Positions 19,588 through 29,593 of a stretch of 64,000 bases of DNA are shown in pieces. Each line of letters starts with the position of its first letter. Position 1 is the stretch's first letter. The stretch is from Rhodovastum sp963714255 (lineage in GTDB: Bacteria; Pseudomonadota; Alphaproteobacteria; Acetobacterales; Acetobacteraceae). The notes under the pieces were generated by a model that did not search any database, was not told where the DNA came from, and was given only the letters and a program-made list of their open reading frames with translations. Location: contig CAVQNU010000027.1 in assembly GCA_963714255.1 (NCBI GenBank), positions 430,781 through 494,780 of the forward strand, given 5' to 3'. The position numbers and the translations under genes were made by a program.

Positions 19588-20562
19588 ATGATATTGGTCA
19601 CTGGCGGGGCCGGATTCATCGGCTCCAATCTGCACGCAGCCCTGGTCCGCCGCGGCCACGAGACGGTGGTGGTGGACCGGCTCGGCGCGGGCGAGAAATG
19701 GCGCAATCTGGCCAGCCACCCCCCTGCCCGGCTGCTGCCGCCCGAGGATCTGCAACGGTTCCTCGACCTGCACCCGCCGGTGGAGATGGTGTTCCACCTC
19801 GGTGCGATCACCGAAACGACGGCGACCGACGGCAACCTGGTCTGGGCCAGCAATGTCGAACTGCCGCTGACGCTGTGGCACTGGTGCGCGCAGCGGCGGG
19901 TGCGGCTGGTCTACGCCTCGTCCGCCGCGACCTATGGCGACGGCTCGGCTGGCTTCGAGGACGACATCACCGCCTTGTCCGGGCTGCGGCCATTGAACCT
20001 GTATGGCTGGTCCAAGCAGGCGTTCGACCTGGAGGTGGCGCGGCTGCTGGCGCCTGGGCGGCTGCGGCCGCCGCAATGGGCGGGGCTGAAATTCTTCAAC
20101 GTCTACGGACCCAACGAGTACCATAAGGGCAAGATGGTCTCGGTGGTGAAGGTGAAATACGACGAGGTCGCCGCCGGCCTGGCGCCACGCCTGTTCCGCT
20201 CCGACCGGCCGGAGATCGCAGACGGCGAACAGCGGCGGGACTTTATCTGGGTCGGCAACGTGGTCAACGTCATGCTGTGGCTGCTGGAGACGCCGAGGGT
20301 GAACGGGCTGTTCAACCTCGGCACCGGACAGGCACGCAGCTACCGCGACCTGGCGCGCGCGGTGTGCGCCGCGGCGGGGGCACCCGACGAGGTGGAGTTC
20401 ATCGATATGCCGGCGGCGCTGCACGGCCAGTACCAATCCTTCACCGAGGCACCGATGCACCGGCTGCGCGCCGCCGGTTATACCGCACCGTTCACACCAT
20501 TGGAGGAAGGCGTGCGCCGCTACGTGCAGGATATCCTCGCCACGCCTGATCCCTACCGATGA
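19588..20562 (+). CDS. hldD: ADP-L-glycero-D-manno-heptose 6-epimerase
   Basis: Extended SDR epimerase producing the heptose precursor of LPS inner core; 324 residues. Nucleotide-binding TGGAGFIGSN at the N-terminus, substrate and catalytic segments SSAATYGDG and YGWSKQAFD (Tyr/Lys pair), FFNVYGPNEYHKG typical of HldD, and RRDFIWVGNVVNVMLW. Followed 7 bp later by lgt. Another SDR epimerase is unlikely because the NVYGPNEYHKG block is specific. Confidence 0.94.
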   Translation: MILVTGGAGFIGSNLHAALVRRGHETVVVDRLGAGEKWRNLASHPPARLLPPEDLQRFLDLHPPVEMVFHLGAITETTATDGNLVWASNVELPLTLWHWCAQRRVRLVYASSAATYGDGSAGFEDDITALSGLRPLNLYGWSKQAFDLEVARLLAPGRLRPPQWAGLKFFNVYGPNEYHKGKMVSVVKVKYDEVAAGLAPRLFRSDRPEIADGEQRRDFIWVGNVVNVMLWLLETPRVNGLFNLGTGQARSYRDLARAVCAAAGAPDEVEFIDMPAALHGQYQSFTEAPMHRLRAAGYTAPFTPLEEGVRRYVQDILATPDPYR

Positions 20563-20569
20563 GCCGGAC

Positions 20570-21379
20570 GTGATCCCTGTCCTGCTGTTTCCGCAGTTCG
20601 ACCCGGTGCTGCTCCAGGTCGGACCGCTTTCCATCCGATGGTATGCGCTGGCCTATATCACCGGCCTGGTGATTGGCTGGCGCCTGATGCGCGCGCTGGT
20701 GGTGCGGGCGCCGGCGGTGGCGAGCCCCGAGCAGGTGGACGAGTTCCTGAGCTGGGCGACGCTGGGTGTCGTGCTCGGCGGGCGGCTCGGCTACGTGTTG
20801 TTCTACCAGCCCAGCCGGTTCCTGGCCGCGCCCTGGCAGATCCTGGAGGTCTGGCAGGGCGGCATGAGCTTCCACGGCGGTTTCCTGGGGGTGGCGATCG
20901 CGACGATCTGGTTCTGCCGCCGCCAGGGCATTCCGGTGCTCGGCTTTGCCGACCGCATCGCCATTGTGGCACCGCTCGGGCTCGGGCTCGGGCGCATCGC
21001 CAATTTCATCAATGGCGAGCTGTGGGGGCGGGCGGCGCCGGACTGGCTGCCCTGGGCGATGATCTTCCCCACCGGCGGGCCGGTGGCGCGCCACCCGAGC
21101 CAGCTCTATCAGGCGCTGCTGGAAGGGGCGGTGCTGCTGACGGTGATGGTGGTGCTGGGGCAGCGCGAATCGCTGCGGGCGCGGTTCGGCCTGCTGACCG
21201 GGGTGTTCCTGCTGGGCTACGGCATCGCCCGCATTACCGGCGAGTTCTTCCGCCAGCCCGATCCGTTCCTGGGCTTCCTGTTCGCCGGTGCCACCATGGG
21301 CCAGTTGCTGTCCGCCCCGATGGTGCTGGCCGGCATCTGGCTGGTCGTGCGCGCGCGGCCGGTTTCGCGTCCGGTGTGA
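20570..21379 (+). CDS. lgt: Phosphatidylglycerol--prolipoprotein diacylglyceryl transferase
   Basis: Inner-membrane enzyme adding diacylglycerol to lipobox cysteines; 269 residues, about seven membrane segments. Lgt signature GRIANFINGELWGR, substrate loop GGMSFHGG and PSQLYQALLEG are present. GTG start at 20570. Its stop overlaps the next start (TGATG), so the midA-like gene is coupled. Confidence 0.97.
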   Translation: MIPVLLFPQFDPVLLQVGPLSIRWYALAYITGLVIGWRLMRALVVRAPAVASPEQVDEFLSWATLGVVLGGRLGYVLFYQPSRFLAAPWQILEVWQGGMSFHGGFLGVAIATIWFCRRQGIPVLGFADRIAIVAPLGLGLGRIANFINGELWGRAAPDWLPWAMIFPTGGPVARHPSQLYQALLEGAVLLTVMVVLGQRESLRARFGLLTGVFLLGYGIARITGEFFRQPDPFLGFLFAGATMGQLLSAPMVLAGIWLVVRARPVSRPV

Positions 21380-22350
21380 TGGAGCGGCTGGACGCGTTCA
21401 TGGCGCGGACCAACGCCGCCTATTACGCAAACCGCGATCCCTATGCCGACTTCACCACCGCCCCCGAGATCGCCCAGGGATTCGGCGAGGTGCTGGGGCT
21501 CTGGGCGGCGGTCGTGTGGCGGATGATGGGCGAGCCCGATCCGGTGATCCTGGCGGAGGCCGGTCCGGGGCGCGGCACGCTGATGGCTGACGCCCTGCGC
21601 GCGATTGCCCGCGCCGCCCCGGACTTCCGCGCCGCCCTGCGGCTGCATCTGGTCGAGACCTCGCCGCGGCTGCGTGCGCTGCAGGCCGGGCGGCTGCCTG
21701 GCGCGGTCTGGCACGACCGCATTGCCGATCTGCCGGCGGGTCCGCTGCTGCTGTTGGCCAATGAGTTCCTCGATGCGTTGCCGGTTCGCCAGTTCGTCCG
21801 CCGCGGCGCCGGCTGGACCGAACGTCATGTGGCGGAAGGCCGCTTCGTCGAGTTGTCGGCCGCGGCGCCCGGGCTTGCGGCGGCCGAGGGCGAGGTGGTG
21901 GAGCTGGGCGAGGCGGCGCGGGAGGTGGCGGCCGGGCTCGGCGCGCGGCTGGCGCGCACCGGCGGGGCGGCGCTGTTCATCGACTATGGCCCGGAGCGGC
22001 CCGGCCCCGGCGACAGCCTGCAGGCGCTGCGCGGCCGGGCGCCTGCCGATCCGCTCGCCGCCGCGGGCGAGGCCGACCTGACGGCGCATGTGGATTTTTC
22101 CGCCATCGCCGCGGCGGCGCGGGCATCCGGGGCGGCAGCGCAGGGTCCGGTGCCGCAGGGTATTTTCCTGGCCCGGCTGGGTCTGCCGCAACGTATGGAC
22201 GCTCTCGCGCGCGGCCAGAATCCGGCCCGCGCGGCGGCGCTGATGGAGGCCACAAGGAGGCTGACCGAACCGCATGCCATGGGCCGGCTGTTCAAGGCGC
22301 TGGCGCTTTGCCACCCTGGGTTACCTGAACTACCCGGATTCGCCCCTTAA
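21379..22350 (+). CDS. SAM-dependent methyltransferase, MidA/NDUFAF7 family
   Basis: 323 residues. SAM-binding AEAGPGRGTLMADALRA, then LANEFLDALPVRQF and IDYGPERPG, characteristic of MidA; the eukaryotic relative NDUFAF7 dimethylates an arginine of complex I subunit NDUFS2. The bacterial target is unproved. It starts inside the lgt stop; the upstream open frame is a shadow of lgt. The TAA stop is in the CTTAAG of repeat copy E. Confidence 0.93.
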   Translation: MERLDAFMARTNAAYYANRDPYADFTTAPEIAQGFGEVLGLWAAVVWRMMGEPDPVILAEAGPGRGTLMADALRAIARAAPDFRAALRLHLVETSPRLRALQAGRLPGAVWHDRIADLPAGPLLLLANEFLDALPVRQFVRRGAGWTERHVAEGRFVELSAAAPGLAAAEGEVVELGEAAREVAAGLGARLARTGGAALFIDYGPERPGPGDSLQALRGRAPADPLAAAGEADLTAHVDFSAIAAAARASGAAAQGPVPQGIFLARLGLPQRMDALARGQNPARAAALMEATRRLTEPHAMGRLFKALALCHPGLPELPGFAP

Positions 22351-22408
22351 GTAGTGGGGTCAAGGGGGCCACTGCCCCCTTGCGGGTCCAGGGCAGAGCC
22401 CTGGCCTT
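22346..22408 (-). repeat. Dispersed double-hairpin 3'-end element, copy E
   Basis: Reverse orientation; CTTAAG supplies the TAA of the MidA-like gene, then the two stems follow. It ends 20 bp before the pgeF start, so it separates two codirectional genes. Confidence 0.92.
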
Positions 22409-22428
22409 GTCTTTCTTCGAGGAGGCCC

Positions 22429-23205
22429 ATGACCGAAACCCCGGTGGTTCCTGAGTCCCTGAAAGCCGACTGGCTAGGCGTAAGGCACGGTTTCTTCACC
22501 CGCCAAGGCGGCGTGTCGGAGGGTCCGTTCGCCAGTCTGAACTGCAGTCTGTCCGGCCGCGACAACCGCAACTCGGTGATGGAGAACCGGGCCAGGGTGG
22601 CGGCGGCGCTCGGTGCGCCCCTGCCCTCGCTGGTCGGGCTGTTCCAGGTGCATGGCACCGTTGCGGTGGCGGTCGAGGCACCGTGGGCGGCGGGTGCCGG
22701 GCCGCATGCCGATGCCATCGTGACGGACCGTCCCGGCATCGTGCTCGGCATCGTCACCGCCGATTGCGCGCCGGTGTTGTTCGCCGATCGCGAGGCGGGG
22801 GTGATCGGTGCCGCCCATGCCGGCTGGCGCGGCGCTGTTGCCGGCATTCTGGAGGCGACGCTGGCCGCCATGGCGCGGCTGGGCGCCGATCCTTCCCGCG
22901 TGGTCGCCGCCGTCGGACCCTGTATTTCCCAGGATTCGTATGAGGTCGGCGCCGATCTGCACGGCGCGGTGCTGGCGCGCGACCCGGCGGACGCTGGTTT
23001 TTTCGCGGCCGGCGCGCGTCCCGGCCACTGGCAGTTCGATTTGCCCGGCTATTGCACGGCACGCCTTCTTGCGGCCGGGGTCGCCCAGGCGGCGTGGCTG
23101 GGTGCGGACACGCTGACCGATCCGGCGCGGTTCTTCAGCCATCGCCGCCGCACGTTGACCGATGGCGGGCCGATCGGGCACCAGATTTCGGCCGTCGTTC
23201 TATAA
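22429..23205 (+). CDS. pgeF: Peptidoglycan editing factor PgeF (LACC1/YfiH family)
   Basis: 258 residues from an ATG behind GAGGAGG. Copper/zinc-type polyphenol oxidase fold: HGFFTRQGGVSEGPFASLN, QVHG, ADCAPVLFAD, AHAGWRGAVAGI and VGPCISQDSYEVG, giving the conserved His/Cys active site. In E. coli YfiH/PgeF removes wrongly incorporated L-Ser from peptidoglycan precursors; mammalian LACC1 is a purine-nucleoside enzyme. The upstream in-frame codons come from repeat copy E and are not coding. Confidence 0.95.
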   Translation: MTETPVVPESLKADWLGVRHGFFTRQGGVSEGPFASLNCSLSGRDNRNSVMENRARVAAALGAPLPSLVGLFQVHGTVAVAVEAPWAAGAGPHADAIVTDRPGIVLGIVTADCAPVLFADREAGVIGAAHAGWRGAVAGILEATLAAMARLGADPSRVVAAVGPCISQDSYEVGADLHGAVLARDPADAGFFAAGARPGHWQFDLPGYCTARLLAAGVAQAAWLGADTLTDPARFFSHRRRTLTDGGPIGHQISAVVL

Positions 23206-23293
23206 GCGCGACCGGAATGAACTTGCGCTGAGCAGGCCTGTCGGTGTCGTGTTGCTGGCACGCTCGCCGCAACCGTGCTTCAGGCTGTTTGCC

Positions 23294-23365
23294 ATGCCCT
23301 ATATCTGGATGCTGATCGTGCTGACCCTGCTGACCGTTCTGGCCTGCTGTGCCTTCTCTCTTTAG
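23294..23365 (+). CDS. Possible 23-residue hydrophobic membrane peptide
   Basis: ATG-started reading frame of 23 residues, almost wholly hydrophobic (WMLIVLTLLTVLACCAF), one membrane segment. Its end overlaps the GTG of the lipoprotein gene by 17 bases, so it could serve translational coupling. No clear ribosome site; could be chance. Confidence 0.3.
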   Translation: MPYIWMLIVLTLLTVLACCAFSL

Positions 23366-24337
23366 AGTTCTTATCCTGCTGCTGCCGGCGCTGCTGGCCG
23401 GCTGCGGCGACCTGCCGCACCCGTTCCAGGGCAATCCCGGCGCCACCGCCCGCCGGCTGGCGCAACCGCCGCCGGCGCGGCTGGCGGTGCCGGCGCCCAC
23501 CGCGGCACTGCTGCCGGATGCCGCGAGCGGCGGCCTGGCATCGGCGTTGGCCACCGCCTTGCAGGCGCAGGAAGTGCCCGCGGTGGCCGAACCGCCGCGC
23601 GACGGCGACTGGCGCCTGGTGACCAGCGCCGAGACGCATGGCACCGACGTGGTGCCGGTGTTCACCGTGCAGAACCCGGCCGGCGAGGACCAGGGCGCCT
23701 CCCAAGGAGCCCCCGTTCCCAGCGCCGCCTGGGCCGAGGGCGCGCCGCAGACGTTGCAGCGCGTGGCCGAGGCCGCCGCCCCCAATATCGCCTCGCTGCT
23801 CAGCAGCATCGAGGCGGCGCGGCGGCAAAGCGATCCGACCAGCCTGACGAACCGGCCGGCGCGGGTGTTCTTCAAAGGCGTGCACGGCGCCCCGGGCGAC
23901 GGCGACGCCGCGCTGACACGGCAGATCAACAGCCAGCTTCCCAGCCTCGGCCCGGTGCTGCAGGACAACCCGGCCGGCGCCGATTTCGTGCTGGTCGGGC
24001 AGGTCGCCACCGAGCGCACCGCCGGCAACATGATGCGGGTGGAAATCCAGTGGCGCCTGGACGATGCCCAGGGCCAGGAGCGCGGCAAGGTGGTGCAACT
24101 GAACGAGGTGCAGGCCGGCTCGCTGGACCACTACTGGGGCGACGTGGCGGTGGTGGTGGTGCAGGAGGCGGCGGCCGGCATTCGCAACGTCATCCTGAGC
24201 CAGTCCGGGCTGCGGCACGGGGCGCCGCCGCCGAAGGGCGCCACCGGCGCCGGCAATGCCGCGCCAGGCGCCGCCGCGGCGACGGGCGTCGCGGAACCGT
24301 CATGCGCTTCATGGACACCGCCGCACGGCGTTGCTAG
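23349..24337 (+). CDS. Predicted outer-envelope lipoprotein, 3' end uncertain
   Basis: GTG start; lipoprotein signal peptide with lipobox LAGC (Cys19), so an Lgt substrate. The mature part (to about residue 300) has an exported, mixed alpha/beta character: DGDWRLVTSAETHG, PARVFFKGVHGAPGDGD, GADFVLVGQVATERT and MMRVEIQWRLDDAQG, resembling proteins that assemble a small-molecule or penicillin-binding-activator-like domain; I do not recognise a family. The reading frame does not stop here: it remains open through the first 788 bases of prs to 25232. Either a frameshift near 24290-24335 hides the true stop (24337 in the +2 frame) or the gene really overlaps prs. The stated end is a judgement. Confidence 0.55.
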
Positions 24338-24444
24338 AAGCCGCGCGCCACCGTCGCGCGGCGGATGCGACAACGGCGGCAACAAAGCGTCTGACAAAGC
24401 GTCTGACCAGCATCACCTGGGGCCGCCTGCCGGGAACGGAGCCG

Positions 24445-25377
<933 letters not shown>

Positions 25378-25393
25378 TCAATAAGCTAAAAGC

Positions 25394-25456
25394 AAGGCCA
25401 GGGCGCTGCCCTGGACCCGCCAGGGGGCGGTGGCCCCCTGGACCCCATTCCTTAAG
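25394..25456 (+). repeat. Dispersed double-hairpin 3'-end element, copy F
   Basis: Begins 16 bp after the prs stop: CCAGGGC/GCCCTGG stem with GCT loop, CCAGGGGGC/GCCCCCTGG-type stem, ending CTTAAG. Confidence 0.92.
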
Positions 25457-25519
25457 AAACGCCCCTGGCCGATCCACCTTCGCCACTCCATTCTGGGCGG
25501 GCCTACCCGTTCAGGAGGG

Positions 25520-25597
25520 ATGATGAACACAGTTTGCGATACGCCGGGCAGTTGCTCTGTCGGCATCCATGTTTTGCAGAAGGACGGCTTCGCCTGA
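25520..25597 (+). CDS. Possible 25-residue leader peptide upstream of histidine phosphatase
   Basis: ATGATG start directly behind the strong ribosome site CAGGAGGG, encoding 25 residues with Cys6 and Cys12 (TVCDTPGSCSVG). Its TGA overlaps the best start of the next gene (CTGA). The codon use is less GC-rich than neighbouring genes. The ribosome site is the best in this region, and no other start in reach uses it, so the peptide is probably translated, maybe as a coupling leader. No known peptide family recognised. Confidence 0.4.
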   Translation: MMNTVCDTPGSCSVGIHVLQKDGFA

Positions 25598-26169
25598 GCG
25601 CGCCGGCAACCGGGCTCGCCGCCCGGGCCTTCTGGTTCCTCCGCCACGGCGAGACCGACTGGAACGCGCAAGGCCTGTCGCAAGGCAACGTCGATGTGCC
25701 GCTGAACCCGACCGGCTTCGCCCAGGCCCGCGCGGCGGCGGACCTGCTGCGCCATCGCGGCATCGCCTCGCTGGTCGCCTCGCCGCTGTCGCGCACGCGG
25801 GTGACGGCGGAAATCGTCGCCGAGGCCCTGGGCCTGCCAATCGCGTTCGACGACGGGCTGCGCGAAGCGGCCTTCGGCGTGCACGAAGGGCAGCCATTGG
25901 GCGCGTGGTTCGCCGACTGGGCGGCCGGACAGCTTACGCCCGAGGGCGGCGAGAATTTCGCCACCCTGCGCGCCCGCGCGGTTGCGGCGGTCAACCGGGC
26001 GCTGGCGCGGCCGGCGCCTGTGCTGGTGGTGGCGCATGGCGGGGTGTTCCGCACGCTGCGGGCGGAAATGGGGCTGGCATCGACCCAGCGCACCCAGAAC
26101 GGCGTGCCGATCTTCTGCGCCCCCGGACCGCCCTGGACCCTCACCCCGCTGGTGGCGGCGGGGGGGTGA
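25594..26169 (+). CDS. Histidine phosphatase family protein
   Basis: Phosphoglycerate-mutase-like phosphatase, about 191 residues. Catalytic RHGETDWNAQG near the N-terminus (nucleophile His), SPLSRTRVTAE, and the second His in VAHGGVFRTLRAEM; Glu in LREAAFGVHEGQ. No ATG or GTG exists in frame before the RHG motif; candidates are CTG 25594, overlapping the leader stop and preceded by AGAAGGA, or TTG 25534 (20 residues longer). I prefer the coupled CTG. Substrate unknown. The 3' end overlaps the convergent DUF2339 gene by 29 bp. Confidence 0.85.
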   Translation: MSAPATGLAARAFWFLRHGETDWNAQGLSQGNVDVPLNPTGFAQARAAADLLRHRGIASLVASPLSRTRVTAEIVAEALGLPIAFDDGLREAAFGVHEGQPLGAWFADWAAGQLTPEGGENFATLRARAVAAVNRALARPAPVLVVAHGGVFRTLRAEMGLASTQRTQNGVPIFCAPGPPWTLTPLVAAGG

Positions 26170-28732
26170 TCACGAAGCGGCGGTAGACCGCCCCGAGGGC
26201 AATCAGCGCCAGTCCCAGGCCCAGGAACGACAGCACCCGCCACAATCCGGCCAGGTCCGCCATGTCGATCAGGAACACCTTGCCGGTGACAAGACCGATG
26301 ATGGAAAGCGCCGCCAGCCGCAGCACCCGGTCGGCCCGGAAAATGCCCATCGCCATCAGCACGGCGCCGTACAGCATCCAGGCGCCGGAATAGGCCCATA
26401 GTTCGCCATCCGCGACCGGTTCGGCGTCCAGCGCCATGCCGTCGGGATGAAACGTCAGTCGGATGCCGAGGCCGAGGCCGACGAACCCGGCCAGCACCGC
26501 GTAGAAGCCGAGTTTCTTCCGGTCGGCCGGCGCCGGCTGGAACCGCAGGGCCAGCCCGGCGAGCACCGCCGGCACGGCATAGCCGGCGATGAGCAACGTC
26601 CAGCCGGCATCGACATCCACGAAAGCCGGGTTGCAAATGAGCAGACCGGCGCCGCCGAACAGCGCCGCCCCACCGAGCAGGCGGGAGGCCGCTTGCAGCA
26701 CCGGACGGTGCCGGACGAATTGCAGCAGGCTGGCCTCCACCGCCAGCGCCGCCACCTGCAACGTCACCTCCCGGAAGCCGAGCATGGCATCCAGCGCGCC
26801 GCCGGCGAGGCCGTGCCGGATCTCCAGCGCCACCAGCACCGCGGTGAAGGCGAGCGCGCCGGCTTCCAGCAGCGCCACCGTCCGGTCGTCGGCCCGCCTG
26901 CGGAACAGCCTTGCCGCGAGAAAAAACGCGGCGGCCGGCACGCCATAGGCCAGCAGCAGCCCGTTGACGACCGGCGTGGTGCCGAAGGCGTAGTCGAGCA
27001 CCCACACATTCAACAACAGACGCACCAGCACGATGGCGGCAGCGACCTGCGCCACCAGCCGCAGCGGCGGCAGGTCGGCGCGCGCCTCGATGACCGCCAG
27101 CGGCGGCAGGAACAGCGCCACCGCCAGGGTGAGCCACTGGTCGTGCAATACCATCGCGCAGCCGAGCGCCAGCGCCGCCGCGGCGCCGGCCGCATGGGTG
27201 CCGGCGCGCGCCAGGCTGCCCGCCCGCCGCGCCCGCCAGGTGGCCAGCGCCAGCCCGGCGGCGAGCCCCGCCGCCACCAGCGCCCAGGCGGCATCCCGCT
27301 GGAAACGGTCGACCTGGATGTAGGTAACCAGCAGCGTCAGCACCGGCACCGCGGCAGCGAGCGCCGCCCAGGGCAGCGGCCGCGCCATCCGCGTCTCCAG
27401 CAGCAGGCCGGCGGCGGCGAAGAACCCCGCCATGCCGGCAGCCGTCAGCAGCAGCGGCACGATAACCGCGGGGGCCCAGGCGCCGGGCAGCACCGCCTGG
27501 ACCACGCCCTCGATGGTGATCGCCTCGCCGGTCGGCTGCCAGTCCGGCAGTGCCCAGAGCAGCAGGGCAAACAGGAACAGCAGCGCGGCGAGCCAGGGCA
27601 GCCGGTCCAGCCGCGGCTCGGCCCAGCCCTTCCACACCGCCAGCGGCGCAAGCAGCAGCACCCCCGCGGGCGCGGCGCCGGTGTCCGCGGCGGCTTCCAG
27701 CACCAGCCCGGCGAGCCCGAGCACCCCGAAGGGAACCCAGCTCAGCCGCAGGCCAACCGGATGGTCGAGCGCCTGCGGCGGCAGCAGCGCCAGGTTGAGG
27801 GCCGCGGCGGCCGGCACAAACAGGGCCGCCGACCACGCGTCGGGCTGCGGCATGTTGGCCGCGAACAGCATCACATAAGCAGCGCCCGCGGCGGTGGCCG
27901 CCCAGCCGAGCCAGGTCCAGGCCGCATAGCGCATCACCGCCAGCGCGGCGGCGGTGACCGCCAGCAGGTAGGCAAAAAAAGCCGGCGCCGAAGGGTCGGC
28001 GGTGGCAATCAGCAGCGGCGTTGCGAAAGCGCCGGCCACGCCGACCGCGGCGGTCAACTGGCCATAGCGCAGCGAGGCCAGCAGGCCGGCGCTCGCCGCC
28101 GCCGCCAGCAACGCGAAGCCGATCGCCGGCGGCACCAGAACATAGAGTACGCCGGCCCCGTAGGCGGCCCCGAACAGCACCGCGATGCCGCCAGCGGCAA
28201 GGGCGGCGGGCGCGCCGCCGGCAAGCGGCCGGCGTTGCAGCCATTCCGCACCGGCCAGCAACGCGACCCCGAGCAGCCCCGCGGCGGCGCAGCGGGCGGC
28301 CGGGCCGATCAGCGCGTTCTCGACGGCGTAGCGGATCAGGAACACGCCGGACAGCAGCAGCGCCGCCGCCCCCAGCCAAAGGCCCCAGCGCTGGGTGAGC
28401 ATCGCCTCCAGGTCGCGCGGCGGCCGCGGCGGCGGCTCGTCCGGCGCGTGGACCGGGACCGGGGCCGATTCCGCCGGCAGCGCCGCACCGGACGGCCCGG
28501 CTTCGGGTGCCTGGGCGCGCCAAGGCTGCGAAGCCGGGGGCGGCGCCCAGGCTTCCGGCGCGGCTTGCCCCGATCCGGCCGTGGCCTCGCCCGTGATGAC
28601 AGCCAGTTGCCGGCGCAGCGCCGCGATCTCGGCCCGTGCCCGATCGACGCGGAAGAACGCCACGACGCCCAGCACCCAGCCCCCGAATCCGATCAGCGCC
28701 GCGAGACCAAGCAAACCGAGAATGTCATCCAT
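26141..28732 (-). CDS. DUF2339 multi-pass membrane protein
   Basis: 863 residues. An N-terminal membrane segment and a short coiled coil (VDRARAEIAALRRQLAVI), a Pro/Ala-rich linker (about 55-105), then some 22-25 hydrophobic segments, with RWGLWLGAAALLLSGVFLIRYAVE at the start of the conserved region and GKVFLIDMADLAGLWRVLSFLGLGL at the end (parts: GKVFLIDMADL, WRVLSFLGLGL), typical of DUF2339. Function unknown for the family; a role in envelope polymer modification has been guessed, without proof. Stands alone. Confidence 0.9.
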   Translation of the reverse strand: MDDILGLLGLAALIGFGGWVLGVVAFFRVDRARAEIAALRRQLAVITGEATAGSGQAAPEAWAPPPASQPWRAQAPEAGPSGAALPAESAPVPVHAPDEPPPRPPRDLEAMLTQRWGLWLGAAALLLSGVFLIRYAVENALIGPAARCAAAGLLGVALLAGAEWLQRRPLAGGAPAALAAGGIAVLFGAAYGAGVLYVLVPPAIGFALLAAAASAGLLASLRYGQLTAAVGVAGAFATPLLIATADPSAPAFFAYLLAVTAAALAVMRYAAWTWLGWAATAAGAAYVMLFAANMPQPDAWSAALFVPAAAALNLALLPPQALDHPVGLRLSWVPFGVLGLAGLVLEAAADTGAAPAGVLLLAPLAVWKGWAEPRLDRLPWLAALLFLFALLLWALPDWQPTGEAITIEGVVQAVLPGAWAPAVIVPLLLTAAGMAGFFAAAGLLLETRMARPLPWAALAAAVPVLTLLVTYIQVDRFQRDAAWALVAAGLAAGLALATWRARRAGSLARAGTHAAGAAAALALGCAMVLHDQWLTLAVALFLPPLAVIEARADLPPLRLVAQVAAAIVLVRLLLNVWVLDYAFGTTPVVNGLLLAYGVPAAAFFLAARLFRRRADDRTVALLEAGALAFTAVLVALEIRHGLAGGALDAMLGFREVTLQVAALAVEASLLQFVRHRPVLQAASRLLGGAALFGGAGLLICNPAFVDVDAGWTLLIAGYAVPAVLAGLALRFQPAPADRKKLGFYAVLAGFVGLGLGIRLTFHPDGMALDAEPVADGELWAYSGAWMLYGAVLMAMGIFRADRVLRLAALSIIGLVTGKVFLIDMADLAGLWRVLSFLGLGLALIALGAVYRRFVITPPPPPAG

Positions 28733-28857
28733 GGAACGGAACGGAGGCGCATTCCTGCGTCACGGTCAAGCAATTTGCGCCCGCGCCGTGTTGTTGCTAC
28801 ACCCCCCGCCGCGCCGGCACCCCTGGAGGCCGGCGCTTGCATTTTCAGGAGCGAACC

Positions 28858-29580
28858 ATGGCCAGTTTCACGACGCTGGAGGCCGAGGCGCGCGAGCGTG
28901 CAGGTAAGGGGGCAGCACGCGCGACCCGGAGGCAGGGCCGCGTGCCCGCCGTCATCTACGGTGCCCATCAGCCACCGACCCTTATCGCCCTCGAGCCGCG
29001 CAGCGTGCTGCGCGAAATCAACCGCGCCGGCTGGCGCTCGCGCCTCTATGACGTGAGGCTCGGCAGCGAGTCCACCCGCGCGCTGATCCGCGACGTGCAG
29101 TTCAACCCGCTGACCGACGCGGTGGAGCACGTCGATTTCCAGCGCCTCGCCCCCGGCGAGAAGGTGCGCGTGGCGGTGACGGTGCAGTTCCTCAACGAGG
29201 CAACCAGCCCCGGTCTGAAGCGCGGCGGCGTGCTGAACGTCGTGCGCCACGCGGTCGACTGCTTTTGCGATCCGGACAACGCGCCGGCGCATTTCGATGC
29301 CGATCTCGGCGGGCTGGACATCAACAACAATGTCCGCTGGTCCGACCTGAAGGGCACCGAGGGCATCCGCCCGACCATCACCGACCGCGATTTCGTCATC
29401 GCCACCGTGGCCTCGCCCACCAAGATCACCGAAGCGGCACCGGCCGAGGGCGCGGCGGCGCCCGCCGCGACACCCGCCAAGGGTGCGGCGCCGGCCAAGG
29501 CGGCGCCGGCAAAGGCAGCGGCTCCCGCTAAGGGCGCGGCGCCGGCAAAGGCCCCGGCCAAGGCGCCCACCAAGAAGTAG
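28858..29580 (+). CDS. rplY: 50S ribosomal protein L25/general stress protein Ctc
   Basis: Binds 5S rRNA. 240 residues: L25 domain (about 1-95, RVPAVIYG, RDVQFNPLTDAVEHVDFQ), the TL5/CTC beta domain (about 96-195, LKRGGVLNVVRHAV, ITDRDFVIATV), then a low-complexity Ala/Pro/Lys tail of repeated PAKGA/PAKA units that probably contacts RNA. Start ATG behind CAGGAG; the frame is open upstream without homology. First gene of the rplY-pth-ychF cluster. Confidence 0.96.
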   Translation: MASFTTLEAEARERAGKGAARATRRQGRVPAVIYGAHQPPTLIALEPRSVLREINRAGWRSRLYDVRLGSESTRALIRDVQFNPLTDAVEHVDFQRLAPGEKVRVAVTVQFLNEATSPGLKRGGVLNVVRHAVDCFCDPDNAPAHFDADLGGLDINNNVRWSDLKGTEGIRPTITDRDFVIATVASPTKITEAAPAEGAAAPAATPAKGAAPAKAAPAKAAAPAKGAAPAKAPAKAPTKK

Positions 29581-29593
29581 GCGGGTTCGTGCC

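Noticed and set aside
22354..22428. N-terminal extension of PgeF through repeat copy E
   Set aside because: Upstream codons are the repeat; a strong ribosome site sits before ATG 22429.
25503..28523. 1006-residue minus frame across DUF2339 gene
   Set aside because: Frame without membrane or family pattern; the DUF2339 frame is clearly real.
26447..29056. 869-residue plus frame opposite DUF2339
   Set aside because: Antisense shadow, Arg/Gln/Gly-rich.
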